NCBI GenBank assembly: GCA_034669045.1
Contig: JAXDOD010000184.1
Coordinates: forward strand, 5,560-69,559
Source of the DNA: VAZQ01 sp034669045
GTDB taxonomy: Bacteria; Pseudomonadota; Alphaproteobacteria; Rhizobiales; Xanthobacteraceae
Reading direction: 5' to 3'
Length of the DNA: 64,000 nt
Position numbers and translations under genes: made by a program. The notes below the pieces were generated by a model that made no database searches, was not told the DNA's origin, and saw only the letters and a list, made by a program, of their open reading frames with translations. How positions within the stretch are numbered: position 1 is the first letter of the stretch; each line of letters starts with the position of its first letter. Below, piece after piece: positions 19,226 to 28,208 of the stretch.

Positions 19226-19908
19226 GACGTAGTTCCCTGGCTGCAAGCAGTCTTTTTCGTTTCGTCACGGTCATATAAGAGGCCGGGAGGTATTGATTTG
19301 GTGAAGCGACATCGGGTTCTCGTCCTATGCTGAAGAGACGTTGAATCGCTATTGTTTATGGTTGGTGTACCCGGTCGTTAGAACTTTGACGCAACCTTTG
19401 CGGACATGCACAACGCCGCAGTAATGATTGTGGCGCTTGCGCCGGTTCGCCTGCGACCGCGCCGCGCAGGAGCGCAGATGGCGGCCATAACTCGACAGGA
19501 CGGGCCTGCAGGACGGTCGCAGCATGAGGTCGCCGCCGGCGGCCGGCGGCGTGGTAAACAATGCGCAACTGCCGTTGATAGATTGTTGGCCATTCCGCAA
19601 CATGCCGCGCGCGTGCCGCGCTGGCCGGCCGCTCAAGCGCATCGCCGGCAACATCATCCGCCCGATCTCCATCAGAAACGGCGAGCTCGGCCGTATCCTG
19701 CCGGCGGCGGACCGCGACGCCGGGCGCGTGAGGTGAAAGGCCGATGGCGCTCAACTTGATCGAGGAGGGTAACCACATCGCCAACCACCGCGCGCACCGC
19801 TGGCGCACACCAAGCGCAGGCTGGATGGCGGGAGCAGTTCAAGCGGGGAGCAACTCGAGTTGGTTAAATCCTGCTGGTTCCCGCTACGGGAACATGGTAG
19901 AAGACATA
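19226..19908. other. Gene-less interval upstream of the tad operon and higBA
   Basis: About 680 bases between divergent transcripts. No Flp pilin (a short protein with a hydrophobic N-terminal helix and G/E-x-x-x-Y signature) nor prepilin peptidase could be found on either strand; the overlapping short frames have no ribosome-binding sites or family features. It must hold the tad operon promoter and, at its right end, the higBA control dyad. Confidence 0.5.
19877..19893. promoter_or_regulatory. Perfect dyad GTTCCCG-CTA-CGGGAAC, candidate HigA operator
   Basis: A 17-base inverted repeat (7-base arms, 3-base centre) ends 15 bases upstream of the toxin start. Antitoxins of HigA type repress their own operon through a dyad at this position. 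Binding by the HigA encoded at 20222 is inference. Confidence 0.6.
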
Positions 19909-20211
19909 ATGCGGCTGATCGCACGAAGCGTGCTCCAGGCCTATGCAGAGGCGCATCCTGAAACAGCGGTTTCGCTTCAGCGTTGGGATCGGCTCATCAA
20001 GTCTGCGAATTGGGCCTCGATGGATGACGTTCGCCGAACGGTCCCGAAAGCCAAGGTGCTCAATCGTGACCGCGTACGGTTCGAAGTTGCCGGCGGAAAC
20101 TATCGGCTGATCGCCGCATTCAACTTTCGCCGACAAATAGTGCTCTTGAAATTTCTCGGAACACATGCCGAATACGATGAAGTCGATGCCCTGACCGTCG
20201 CCATGTTTTGA
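19909..20211 (+). CDS. higB: HigB-type toxin, mRNA interferase
   Basis: A 100-residue protein of the HigB_toxin family (RelE-like fold, ribosome-dependent mRNA cleavage). Starting at ATG 19909 it reads MRLIARSVLQAYAEAHPE, with later blocks NWASMDDVRRTVPKAKVL, GGNYRLIAAFNFRRQIV and LLKFLGTHAEYDEVDA, which match the family along its length. The longer in-frame extension to 19744 is not used because it is unlike any toxin. Toxin precedes antitoxin, as usual for hig loci, with 10 bases between. Confidence 0.9.
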   Translation: MRLIARSVLQAYAEAHPETAVSLQRWDRLIKSANWASMDDVRRTVPKAKVLNRDRVRFEVAGGNYRLIAAFNFRRQIVLLKFLGTHAEYDEVDALTVAMF

Positions 20212-20221
20212 TGAGGACCCC

Positions 20222-20608
20222 ATGGATATCCGTCCAATCCGAACCGACAAGGACCACCGTTCCGCACTTGCCGAGATCGAGAAGCTCTGGGACGCGCGCG
20301 ATGGGACGCCGGAGGGCGACAAGCTCGAAATTCTGGTAACGCTGGTGGAGCTCTACGAGGAGCGGCGCTGGCCGCTCAGGAGCCGTCGCCGCTTCGATCC
20401 CGTGGATGTTCTACACTTCGCGATCGACGAGCTCGGTCACACTCAGGCCGAGCTTACGAAGATTCTGGGTTCGCGCTCGCGGGCCTCTGAAGTTCTGGCT
20501 CGGCGACGTCCCCTGACCCTGGCGATGATCCAAAGGATCAATGCCAGTTGGAAAATTCCGGCCGATCTGCTGGTGCAACCCTATCGCCTCGGTAAAGCGG
20601 CAGCCTGA
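20222..20608 (+). CDS. higA: HigA-type antitoxin with XRE helix-turn-helix
   Basis: A 128-residue antitoxin beginning MDIRPIRTDKDHRSALAEIE, characteristic of HigA partners of HigB. The C-terminal helix-turn-helix is HTQAELTKILGSRSRASEVLARRRPLTLAMIQ. A GAGGA site precedes the ATG. It neutralises HigB and should repress the operon through the dyad at 19877. Convergent with the aas-like gene. Confidence 0.9.
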   Translation: MDIRPIRTDKDHRSALAEIEKLWDARDGTPEGDKLEILVTLVELYEERRWPLRSRRRFDPVDVLHFAIDELGHTQAELTKILGSRSRASEVLARRRPLTLAMIQRINASWKIPADLLVQPYRLGKAAA

Positions 20609-20641
20609 AGGTCTCATACCCGCGGCGCGCCCTCGTAATTT

Positions 20642-23600
20642 TCACGCAACCACGGCCGCCCGCTCCGCCACGCGCTCGTGCACCAGCTTGGCGAGCGTCA
20701 CCAGGTCGACCTTGCCGGAACCGAGCAGCGGCATCTTGTCGAGGATCATGATCTCGGCCGGGATCATCAGCTCGGAGGCGCCGCGCTCGCGCGCGAACGC
20801 CATGAACTGCGAGCGCGTCGCGTCCTTCTGCTGCGTCACCAGGATCAGCCGCTCGCCCTTGCGCGGATCCGGCGCCGCAATGACGGCGGATGGCGCGTTC
20901 GGCCAGAGCTCGGCCGCGATCATCTCGACTGCCGCGAGCGAGATCATCTCGCCGCCCACCTTGGCGAAGCGCTTGGCGCGTCCCTTGATGGTGACGAAGC
21001 CCTGGGGGTCGATGGTGACGATGTCGCCGGTGTCGTACCAGCCGTCCTGCGGCGGCTCGAGCACGCCCGGCTTCTCGGCCTTGAGATAGCCAAGCATCAC
21101 ATTCGGCCCGCGCACAATCAGCCGGCCGCCCTCCTCGACGCCCTCGACCTTTTCCAGCCGCGCCTCCATGCCGGGCAGGATGCGTCCGACCGTGCCGAAC
21201 CTGTTGAACATGGGCGTGTTGAGCGCCAGTGCCGGCGCCGTCTCGGTGACGCCGTAGCCTTCGAGGATGCGCAGCCCGAATTTCTCCATGTAGGTCTTGC
21301 GGGTGGACTCCTTCACCGGCTCGGCGCCCGCGAGGATGTAGCGCAGCGAACGGAAGTCGTAAGGGTGCGCCACCCGCGCATAGCCGTTGAGGAACGTGTC
21401 GGTGCCGAACATGATGGTGGCGTTCACGCCGTAGATCAGCTCCGCCACGGTCCGATAGTGCAGCGGCGACGGATAGAGATAGAGGCGCACGCCCGACACC
21501 AGCGGCAGCACGGTGCCGACCGTGAGCCCGAACGAATGGAACACCGGCAGCACGTTGAACACCTTGTCCTGGCGGCCGAAGTCGATGCGCGCGGCGGCCT
21601 GGGCGGCATTCGCCAGCATGTTGCGGTTGGACAGCACGACGCCCTTGGGCACGCCTTCGGAGCCCGACGTGAACAGGATCGCGGCCCAGTCGTCGGCCTT
21701 GCGGGGAACCAGCGCCTTGTTCCAGTTGAGCGCGCCGCGGATCTTGTCGGACACCGTGATGGTCGGGCGGATGTCCTCGAGATAGACGATCGAGACCTTG
21801 CCGGCGAGCGTGGCCACCAGATTGTCCAGGCGCGCCTTCTCGACGAAGCTGCGCGAGGTGACGATGCATTTGAGCTCGGCGGCCTTGCAGGCCGCGAGGA
21901 TGTTCGCCGCGCCCGATGTGAAGTTGATCATCGCCGGCACCCGGCCGGCCGACATCAGGCCGAGCACCGTCAAGACGGTGCCGTTCGCGTTCGGCAGCAT
22001 CACGCCGACCGGCCGGCCTTCGGCGGCCAGCGGCATGAGCTTGGAGCCGAGGATCGACGCCGCCGTGAGCATGCGCTTGTAGGTCATGGCGCCGGTGACC
22101 GGATCCTCGATCGCGATGCGCTTGGGGCCGTGCCGCTGCGCCGCCTCGATCACGGCCTCGATCACGGTGCGGTCGGTCGAGGTGGTGCGGAACACCAGGT
22201 CGGACATGATGCCGTAGAGCGCCGCGCCGGCGGCCTGCCGGCGGAACTTGCCCCGGAGCGCCGGATCGACCGAGAGCTTGACCGGCTCGAGCACCGTGAC
22301 CGTGACCTTCGGGAACCACTTGCGGCGCACTTGGCCTTTCGAGAGGCGGCTGAACGGTGTCTGTTCGAGGCCCTCGATGCGCACCGGCACGACCTCGGCG
22401 TCGGCCTTGTCGGCGATCATGGCGGCGCCGTCATAGACCTTCATCAGGCTGCCCGTGACGGTGATGCGCCCTTCCGGAAATATGATGAGGGCGTCGCCCG
22501 CGCGCACGGCGTCGATCAGCGTGCGGACCGCCATCGGCTTCATCGGATCGAGCGGCAGCGCGCGCGTGAGGGTGAGGAACGGCTTCACCCACCAGAGCCG
22601 CGCGATGGCGACGTCGATGGCGAAGACCGGTTTGCGGCTGCGCAGCGACATCGCGAGCCCGGCGTCGAGGAAGCTCACGTGGTTGAGCGCGATGATGACG
22701 TTCGGGCCCGCGTTGTGCAGGTTTTCGAGCCCCTTCACCTCGATCCGGAACAGCGCGCGGTAGATGATCGACAAGGCGTCGCTGAGCGCGCTGGCCGGCA
22801 TGGTCTTGCCGATCGCAAACGCCACCAGCAAGCTGCCCGTGCCAAGCAGCGCGAACAGCGCCGGCGTGCGGAACCCGGCCGCTTGCAGCAGCGCGACGAT
22901 GATCGCGCTCCCGGCCATGAAGGCGGCGTTGAGCACGTTGACGCCGGCGATCACGCGGGCACGGCGATCGGCGCCGGCCCAGGCTTGCACGGCCGCGAAG
23001 GTCGGCACGATGTAGAGGCCGCCCGCGATGGCGAGCCCGGCGAGGTCGACGGCGATGCGGATGCCGCGTCCGCTGCCGAACACCTCGGCTACTCCCAGGC
23101 CCTGACGGGCGGGCACGACGCCCCAGGTGGCCCAGCCGAGATCGATGGCGAAGAGGCCGAGCAGCACGGCGCCGATCAGCGTGGGCAGGATGATGATGCG
23201 TCCGGCCGCGAGCCAGGCCGCGAGCCCCGAGCCGATCGCGATCGAGATCGAGAAGATCGCCAGGCAGACCGTGACCACTTCCTCGGTGCCGCCGAGCGCG
23301 TTCTTCACCATCGGCGGCAGCAGCGAGAGCGAGACCGCGCCGATGAGCCAGAACCAGCTCGTCACGAAGGCGCCCCACCAGATGCGCCGATCCTGGCGCA
23401 GATCCCGGAGCAGGTCCGCGGTCGAGACCAGGACGTTGGAGCGGATCACGAGATTGGGCGCGGCCTCGCCGGTCGGCGGGATGAACAGGCTCGCGCTCCA
23501 GCACATGATCGAGAACACGATCATCAGCAGCGCGAAATACATCGGGTCGCCGCCGTCCTTGGCCGCGAGCCCGCCCACGATGGTGCCGAGCAGGATGGCG

Positions 23601-24049
23601 ATGAAGGTCGCGCCTTCGACCAGCGCGTTGCCGGCGGGAAGCTCGGAGCGCTGCAGGTGATCGGGCAGGATGCCGTACTTGATCGGGCCGAACAGCGACG
23701 CGACCACCCCGAACAGGAACAGCGCGACGAACAGGATCGGAACGGAGTGGAGCGCGAAGCCCGTGACCGCGATCAACGAAACGCCGATTTCGCCGAGCTT
23801 CAATCGCTGCGCGATGAGAGCCTTGTCGTAACGGTCGGCGATCTCGCCGCCGAGCGCGGAGAGGAAGAAATAGGGCGCGATGAACACCGCCGCCGCCAGC
23901 GTGATGAGCGACTCGGCGCTCGAGCCGCCGATCTTGAACAGAATCAGGAAGACGAGCGCGTTCTTGAGAAAGTTGTCGCTGAATGCCGAGAAGAACTGGC
24001 ACCAGAACAACGGCGCGAAGCGGCGCGTCAGCAGCAGGGACGACGACAT
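20642..24049 (-). CDS. aas: Trimodular acyl-[acyl-carrier-protein]-phospholipid O-acyltransferase with LplT-like transporter (Aas-type fusion)
   Basis: A 1135-residue fusion. Residues ~1-420 form an MFS transporter like LplT (RRFAPLFWCQFFSAFSDNFLKNAL, GEIADRYDK). A PlsC acyltransferase follows, with HxxxxD in NHVSFLD near residue 457 and the FPEGRIT block. The C-terminal part is an AMP-forming acyl-ACP synthetase with LFTSGSEGVPKGVV near residue 796 and YDTGD. It should flip lysophospholipid inward and re-acylate it. In E. coli lplT and aas are separate; fused forms are widespread in alphaproteobacteria. ATG 24049 is preferred over an in-frame start at 24088. Confidence 0.92.
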   Translation of the reverse strand: MSSSLLLTRRFAPLFWCQFFSAFSDNFLKNALVFLILFKIGGSSAESLITLAAAVFIAPYFFLSALGGEIADRYDKALIAQRLKLGEIGVSLIAVTGFALHSVPILFVALFLFGVVASLFGPIKYGILPDHLQRSELPAGNALVEGATFIAILLGTIVGGLAAKDGGDPMYFALLMIVFSIMCWSASLFIPPTGEAAPNLVIRSNVLVSTADLLRDLRQDRRIWWGAFVTSWFWLIGAVSLSLLPPMVKNALGGTEEVVTVCLAIFSISIAIGSGLAAWLAAGRIIILPTLIGAVLLGLFAIDLGWATWGVVPARQGLGVAEVFGSGRGIRIAVDLAGLAIAGGLYIVPTFAAVQAWAGADRRARVIAGVNVLNAAFMAGSAIIVALLQAAGFRTPALFALLGTGSLLVAFAIGKTMPASALSDALSIIYRALFRIEVKGLENLHNAGPNVIIALNHVSFLDAGLAMSLRSRKPVFAIDVAIARLWWVKPFLTLTRALPLDPMKPMAVRTLIDAVRAGDALIIFPEGRITVTGSLMKVYDGAAMIADKADAEVVPVRIEGLEQTPFSRLSKGQVRRKWFPKVTVTVLEPVKLSVDPALRGKFRRQAAGAALYGIMSDLVFRTTSTDRTVIEAVIEAAQRHGPKRIAIEDPVTGAMTYKRMLTAASILGSKLMPLAAEGRPVGVMLPNANGTVLTVLGLMSAGRVPAMINFTSGAANILAACKAAELKCIVTSRSFVEKARLDNLVATLAGKVSIVYLEDIRPTITVSDKIRGALNWNKALVPRKADDWAAILFTSGSEGVPKGVVLSNRNMLANAAQAAARIDFGRQDKVFNVLPVFHSFGLTVGTVLPLVSGVRLYLYPSPLHYRTVAELIYGVNATIMFGTDTFLNGYARVAHPYDFRSLRYILAGAEPVKESTRKTYMEKFGLRILEGYGVTETAPALALNTPMFNRFGTVGRILPGMEARLEKVEGVEEGGRLIVRGPNVMLGYLKAEKPGVLEPPQDGWYDTGDIVTIDPQGFVTIKGRAKRFAKVGGEMISLAAVEMIAAELWPNAPSAVIAAPDPRKGERLILVTQQKDATRSQFMAFARERGASELMIPAEIMILDKMPLLGSGKVDLVTLAKLVHERVAERAAVVA

Positions 24050-24353
24050 GGCCTCTCCGGTCGTTCGATCGGGCCCGATGCGGCCCACCCAACGGACGAT
24101 CTAAAGACGATATTTTTGGCAAAAGAACAATCGCTCATTGCGGCGGGCTTTCCCAGGCCGCACACCGGAATCCGCAACGTCTGCCGAGGGTTACGAAAAG
24201 CACGGCCGAATTCCGGCCGATTGCCGACCAGCCGCGTCGAATGCGCATCGCGCAACGGACGCAAGTCCTTGAGGGCCGCCCCGTCAGCGGCGCGTGGCAG
24301 CGGTCGCGCCGCCCGCCTTGCCGGCGAGGCGGGATTGCTTTTATAGTTGCGGG
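24050..24353. other. Intergenic control region, aas versus His-rich gene
   Basis: About 300 bases between divergent genes. An AT-rich patch around 24105-24125 (AAAGACGATATTTTTGGCAAAAG) probably holds the aas promoter. The right end is a GC-rich stretch with small inverted repeats. No coding region seen. Confidence 0.45.
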
Positions 24354-24809
24354 ATGGGCGGGGTGGTGCATCGTTCCTTCGTGTGGACAATCGTTGCCGC
24401 GCTGATCGTCAGCGGCGCGACGTGGCGTGCGTGCATGGCCGGACATTTGCCGCCGGCGAGCTTCGTGAGCGCGCCGCCGTCGCACGCGCAGCCGTCGCAT
24501 GAGCATCATTCGCGCGCAGCGGCGCATCATGAGCATCACGGCGACGATAGCGACCGGCGTCATGGTGGTGGTCACCACGGCGCAGGTCCCCACGGCCAGC
24601 AGGCCGCGGACAACCCCGGCCAGACCGCTCTCGACGACCATGCCTGTCTCAAGTGCTGCAGCATGTGCACGGTCGCCAGCATCGTTGCGGGCGATGCGAG
24701 CCCCGCGGTCCTGTTCACCATCTCCGCCGTCTTGTTCTCCATCGAGCAGGGCCATCGATCCGACCGGACGGTCCTGATCGATCCCGGAATACCCAAGCGC
24801 ATCGTCTGA
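24354..24809 (+). CDS. His-rich, Cys-containing exported protein of unknown function (DUF2946-like)
   Basis: A 151-residue protein from ATG 24354. It has an N-terminal hydrophobic leader (FVWTIVAALIVSGATW), then a His-rich stretch with many HH/HEHH/HHG clusters, then HACLKCCSMCTVASIVAG, a Cys cluster reminiscent of DUF2946 proteins found beside metal-resistance genes. It is followed 94 bases later by the His-rich outer-membrane-like gene. Metal (copper or zinc) binding is likely from composition; the role is unknown. Confidence 0.7.
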   Translation: MGGVVHRSFVWTIVAALIVSGATWRACMAGHLPPASFVSAPPSHAQPSHEHHSRAAAHHEHHGDDSDRRHGGGHHGAGPHGQQAADNPGQTALDDHACLKCCSMCTVASIVAGDASPAVLFTISAVLFSIEQGHRSDRTVLIDPGIPKRIV

Positions 24810-24903
24810 CTGAACGCACCGCCCGGCGGTGCCTGTGACCGCGCTCGCTCTCGCCACCCGCGAGGACGAGCCGACGTCCATCGCCAACAGTCAGGAGATG
24901 ATC

Positions 24904-26559
24904 ATGTCGATCCGACGAGAACCCATGTCGCGCATGCAGCGGACGGCGGCGCTGGTGCTGGCGGCGACGCTGATGCTCGCGGCCCGCGCCGGCCAGGCGC
25001 AGCCGGAGCTGTCGCAACCCCCGCAACACGACCACGGCCAGCATGGACCTGGTCAGTTGCCGGATGAGCACGCCGGACACGGCGACCATTCGCCGGCGAA
25101 GCCCGCGGACCAACCAGAGGCGACGCCGCCCGCCCAGGCGCAAACTCCCCCCGCGCACGACAACCACGGCGGACACGCGCCACCCCCGGGACCGGCCGGC
25201 AGCAAGTCGAAGCACGCCGGCCATGCGACCGCGAAGTCCAAAGGCGGGCAACACGCCGGCCATTCCAAGTCCAAGGGCTCGCAGCATGCCGGCCATGCCG
25301 GCGCCAAGTCCAGGAGTGGGCAGCACGCCGGCCATGCCGGGACGAAGTCCGGGAGCCAGCAACACACCGGTGCTCACACCTCGGCGGACCACGGCATGAA
25401 GGGATTTCTCGGACCCTACGGCATGACCCGCGAAGGCTCGGGCACGAGCTGGCTGCCGGACACGACGCCGCACGAAGGCATTCACGGCCGCTCCGGCGAG
25501 TGGACGACGATGTGGCACGCACTGATCAACGGCGTGTACGACCAGCAAGGCGGCCCGCGCGGCGGCCAGAAGACGTTCGCCGGCGGCATGATCATGGGCA
25601 TGGCGCAGCGCGCGATGGGGGACGGGACCGTCGGCGTGCGGGCGATGCTCTCACCCGATCCGTTCATGGGCCCAGCCGGCTATCCGCTGCTCCTGGCCAC
25701 CGGCGAAACCGCCGACGGCCGGACCCATCTGGTCGACCGGCAGCATCCGCACGACCTGTTCATGGAATTGGCGGCGACCTACAGCTACACCCTGTCGAGC
25801 ACTTCGAGCGTCTTTCTTTATGCCGGCTGGCCCGGCGAGCCGGCGCTCGGCCCGACGGCGTTCATGCACCGCACCAGCGGCATGGACATTCCGGAGGCGC
25901 CGATCAGCCACCACTGGCTCGATTCGACGCACATCACCTTCGGCGTGCTGACCGCCGGCCTGGTGGTGGACAAGTGGAAAGTCGAAGCCTCCGCGTTTCG
26001 CGGCCGCGAGCCCGACCAGCACCGCTTCGACCTCGAGAGCCCGAGGTTCGACAGCTTTGCGGCGCGCGTGACCTGGAATCCGATCCGCGAGCTCTCGATG
26101 CAGGTGTCGGCGGGACGGCTGCATTCGCCGGAACTGCTCGCGCCCAACGTCGACGAAGACCGGATCACGGCTTCGGCGACCTATACGCTGCCCTTCGGCG
26201 ACGGCAATCTTTGGAGCAGCACGCTGGCCTGGGGCCGCAAGATGCGACGGCCCGGCGACAGGCTCGACGGCTTCCTGCTCGAAAGCGCGCTCATGTTCCA
26301 GAAGACCTATACGCTCTTCGCGAGGGCCGAGCGGGTGGACGAGAACGAGCTGTTCCACGATGTGCCCGGCTTCGACACACGCATATTCACGGTCAACAAG
26401 CTCACGCTCGGCGGAATCTACGATTTTCCGGTGCAGGACCAGGTGAAATTCGGCGTCGGAGGGCTCGTCAGCATGTATGGCCTGCCGAACGAGATCAAAC
26501 CGTTCTACGGCCATGATCCCATCAGCTACATGCTGTTCGCGCGGATCAAGGTGCAGTAG
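24904..26559 (+). CDS. Outer-membrane beta-barrel-like protein with a His-rich repeat N-terminus
   Basis: A 551-residue exported protein. The start is ATG 24904, with AGGAG 6 bases upstream. The signal peptide is TAALVLAATLMLAARAGQAQ. Residues ~35-165 are low-complexity, rich in His, Gln, Pro and Lys, and include four copies of a ~13-residue unit of form HAGHAxxKSxxxQ. The remainder (from MKGFLGPYGM) is rich in alternating amphipathic strands and ends with a strand whose last residues are FARIKVQ, as in a barrel protein. I recognise it as a type seen near copper-resistance genes but cannot name it. The His-rich arm probably traps metal in the periplasm. Confidence 0.7.
   Translation: MSIRREPMSRMQRTAALVLAATLMLAARAGQAQPELSQPPQHDHGQHGPGQLPDEHAGHGDHSPAKPADQPEATPPAQAQTPPAHDNHGGHAPPPGPAGSKSKHAGHATAKSKGGQHAGHSKSKGSQHAGHAGAKSRSGQHAGHAGTKSGSQQHTGAHTSADHGMKGFLGPYGMTREGSGTSWLPDTTPHEGIHGRSGEWTTMWHALINGVYDQQGGPRGGQKTFAGGMIMGMAQRAMGDGTVGVRAMLSPDPFMGPAGYPLLLATGETADGRTHLVDRQHPHDLFMELAATYSYTLSSTSSVFLYAGWPGEPALGPTAFMHRTSGMDIPEAPISHHWLDSTHITFGVLTAGLVVDKWKVEASAFRGREPDQHRFDLESPRFDSFAARVTWNPIRELSMQVSAGRLHSPELLAPNVDEDRITASATYTLPFGDGNLWSSTLAWGRKMRRPGDRLDGFLLESALMFQKTYTLFARAERVDENELFHDVPGFDTRIFTVNKLTLGGIYDFPVQDQVKFGVGGLVSMYGLPNEIKPFYGHDPISYMLFARIKVQ
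25213..25361 (+). repeat. In-gene tandem repeat coding HAGHA-x2-KS-x3-Q units
   Basis: Four imperfect tandem units of 33-39 bases, each beginning CA(C/T)GCCGGCCAT. They encode a His/Lys-rich linker and have diverged at silent positions, indicating selection at protein level. Unit number may vary between strains. Confidence 0.8.
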
Positions 26560-26608
26560 GCACGATCAGAGTTGCCCCGCCGGCGCGGCCGTCGGGGCGG
26601 AGTCTCAT

Positions 26609-26709
26609 CCGCTCATTCCGCGCAAGCGGGAATCCACGGTGACTTGCGCTCTATCTCATCATGGGTCCCCGCTGAGCGGGGACGAACGGGATGCGGACTG
26701 ATTCCGCAT
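26609..26709. repeat. Dispersed intergenic repeat, copy 1 (CCGCTCATTC..GCGCAAGCGGGAATC family)
   Basis: It contains CATTCCGCGCAAGCGGGAATCC, then GGGTCCCCGCTGAGCGGGGAC hairpin arms, then GACTGATTCCGCA, in the same order as the copy at 33503-33614. It lies at a convergent gene end. Confidence 0.7.
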
Positions 26710-26723
26710 ACGCGCAGTAAACT

Positions 26724-27941
26724 CTAAACATTCCCGAGCCGCCACGCGCTGGGATGCCGCGCCGTGATGGTGGCGGCCTCTGCGACCGAGCGCGCGCCCG
26801 CGTGCAGGAGCTCAGTCTTGATCTCGTCGAAGAACAGGTCGACCACGTGTGCCGCCCCGACCGGCCCGAGGGCGCCGAGCCCATAGGCGAAGCAGCGGCC
26901 GGTGAAGCAGAACTTGGCGCCCAAGGCCAGCGCCCGCACCACATCGAGCCCGCCGCGGATGCCAGAGTCGATCATGACGGTCGCCCGCGTGCCGACCGCC
27001 GACACGATTGCCGGCAAGACATCCACCGACGCGGGTGCGCCGTCGAAATGACGCCCGCCATGGTTGGAGACGATGATGCCGTCGGCGCCGAGCTCCACGG
27101 CGCGCTCGGCGTCCTGCGGATGCAGGATGCCCTTGACCACGAAGGCACGCTTCCAGCGGTCGCGCAGGCGCTTGAGCTCCTCCCAGGTGTGACTGCCGCC
27201 CGAGCGCAGTTGCATGGCGCGCGCGGTGGCGAGCTGCGAGGCGTCCTCCGCGTAGGGAACCAGGTTGGCGGTGATCGGCATGCCGTTGCGCAGGAGCGCC
27301 ATGGTCCAGGCCGGCGAGGTCAGCACCTGGAACGCGGTCCAGGGATTGACCGGGAACGGCACCCGCACGCCGTTGCGGATGTCACGCGGCCGTTTCGACT
27401 TGCCGGCGCTGTCGACGGTCGGCACCAGCACATGCGCCCCGGCCTCGTCGGCGCGGCGGACCAGATCGAAGGTGATGGCGTGGTTGTCGTAGGGGAAGCG
27501 ATAGAGCTGGAACCAGAACACGTCGGGCGCGATTTTCGCGATCTCCTCGATCGAGGCATTGCCGGGCGTTGCCAGGATGTAGGGAATGCGGTTGCGCTGC
27601 GCCTCGGCAGCGAACAGTTTTTCCGCCCCCGGCCACATCAGCCCGGCCGAACCCATGGGCGCGACCCCGATCGGGGCGGCGTATGTGCGTCCAAAGATCT
27701 GGGTGTCGGTGGTGACCTTGCCGTCGATGCAGTAGCGCGGCATGAGCTCGACGGTCTGGAAGGCATCGGTGTTGCGCCGGATGCAATATTCCTCGGTGGC
27801 GCCGCCATCGACGAAGTCGAAGCCGAAACGCGGAACCCGCCGGCGGGCGCGACGGCGCAGGTCGTCGATGGTCGGGAAGCGTTGGCGCAGGCGCGCGGCC
27901 GACCCGTTTTTCGGCGTTTCCACGGCGCCTCGGTCGACCAT
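26724..27941 (-). CDS. FMN-dependent alpha-hydroxy-acid dehydrogenase (LldD/glycolate oxidase family)
   Basis: A 405-residue TIM-barrel flavoenzyme oxidising L-lactate or related 2-hydroxyacids. Signatures are the FMN/substrate segment PMGSAGLMWPGAEKLFA, YILATPGNASIEEIA, WFQLY, the active-site His in SNHGGRHFDGAPASVDVLP, and the phosphate-binding DSGIRGGLDVVRALALGA...GRCFAYGL. The start is ATG 27941, which has GGAGGG just upstream; the TTG at 27956 is less likely. The preferred substrate is not certain. Confidence 0.92.
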   Translation of the reverse strand: MVDRGAVETPKNGSAARLRQRFPTIDDLRRRARRRVPRFGFDFVDGGATEEYCIRRNTDAFQTVELMPRYCIDGKVTTDTQIFGRTYAAPIGVAPMGSAGLMWPGAEKLFAAEAQRNRIPYILATPGNASIEEIAKIAPDVFWFQLYRFPYDNHAITFDLVRRADEAGAHVLVPTVDSAGKSKRPRDIRNGVRVPFPVNPWTAFQVLTSPAWTMALLRNGMPITANLVPYAEDASQLATARAMQLRSGGSHTWEELKRLRDRWKRAFVVKGILHPQDAERAVELGADGIIVSNHGGRHFDGAPASVDVLPAIVSAVGTRATVMIDSGIRGGLDVVRALALGAKFCFTGRCFAYGLGALGPVGAAHVVDLFFDEIKTELLHAGARSVAEAATITARHPSAWRLGNV

Positions 27942-27961
27942 CCTGCCCTCCCCCAAACGAA

Positions 27962-27985
27962 GCGGGCGGCCCGGGGGCCGCCCGC
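27962..27985 (-). terminator. GC-rich intrinsic-terminator-like hairpin
   Basis: A perfect 10-base stem GCGGGCGGCC / GGCCGCCCGC with a 4-base loop, between the small-peptide gene and the dehydrogenase on the minus strand. A weak T-rich tail (TTCGTTT) follows in the minus direction. It would end the small-peptide transcript ahead of the dehydrogenase gene. Confidence 0.6.
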
Positions 27986-28014
27986 TAATCTTTAAATTGC
28001 CGTGCTGGGTCGTG

Positions 28015-28116
28015 CTAGCCGCGGAAGGGGCGCCCCGCCGCCGGCTGCATCACCACCGCCGCCACGCTCAGACAAATGGCAGCCCCGGAAGCAATCGTAA
28101 AAAGTGAGATCCACAT
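28015..28116 (-). CDS. 33-residue single-helix membrane peptide
   Basis: A short frame, ATG 28116 to TAG 28015. It starts MWISLFTIASGAAICL, continues with a hydrophobic stretch through about residue 23, and ends in a Pro/Arg-containing tail (PAAGRPFRG). An AGGGAG ribosome-binding site lies 7 bases upstream, and a strong hairpin follows about 30 bases after the stop, so it has the parts of an independent gene. Such small single-pass peptides are seldom annotated. Homologs and expression are unknown. Confidence 0.5.
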   Translation of the reverse strand: MWISLFTIASGAAICLSVAAVVMQPAAGRPFRG

Positions 28117-28202
28117 GCTGTGACTCCCTCGATCTGTGCCTGAACCTTCGCAGTAACGCCCGCCGCCTTATTTCGTTCCAGGAAACTTGGCCTGCAGACT
28201 GG

Positions 28203-28208
28203 TATAAT
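28203..28208 (+). promoter_or_regulatory. TATAAT -10-like element upstream of the patatin gene
   Basis: A perfect TATAAT in an otherwise GC-rich region, about 185 bases before the proposed patatin start. No good -35 at 16-18 bases spacing, so an activator-dependent promoter is possible. Confidence 0.35.

Noticed and set aside
20678..24346. Very long plus-strand open frame of about 1220 codons
   Set aside because: It is antisense to the aas fusion gene, rich in Arg, His, Asp and Gly as expected for a GC-rich shadow frame, and has no recognisable domain.
25213..25361. CRISPR-like array
   Set aside because: The repeats are in frame, contiguous and code a His-rich linker; there are no spacers and no cas genes.
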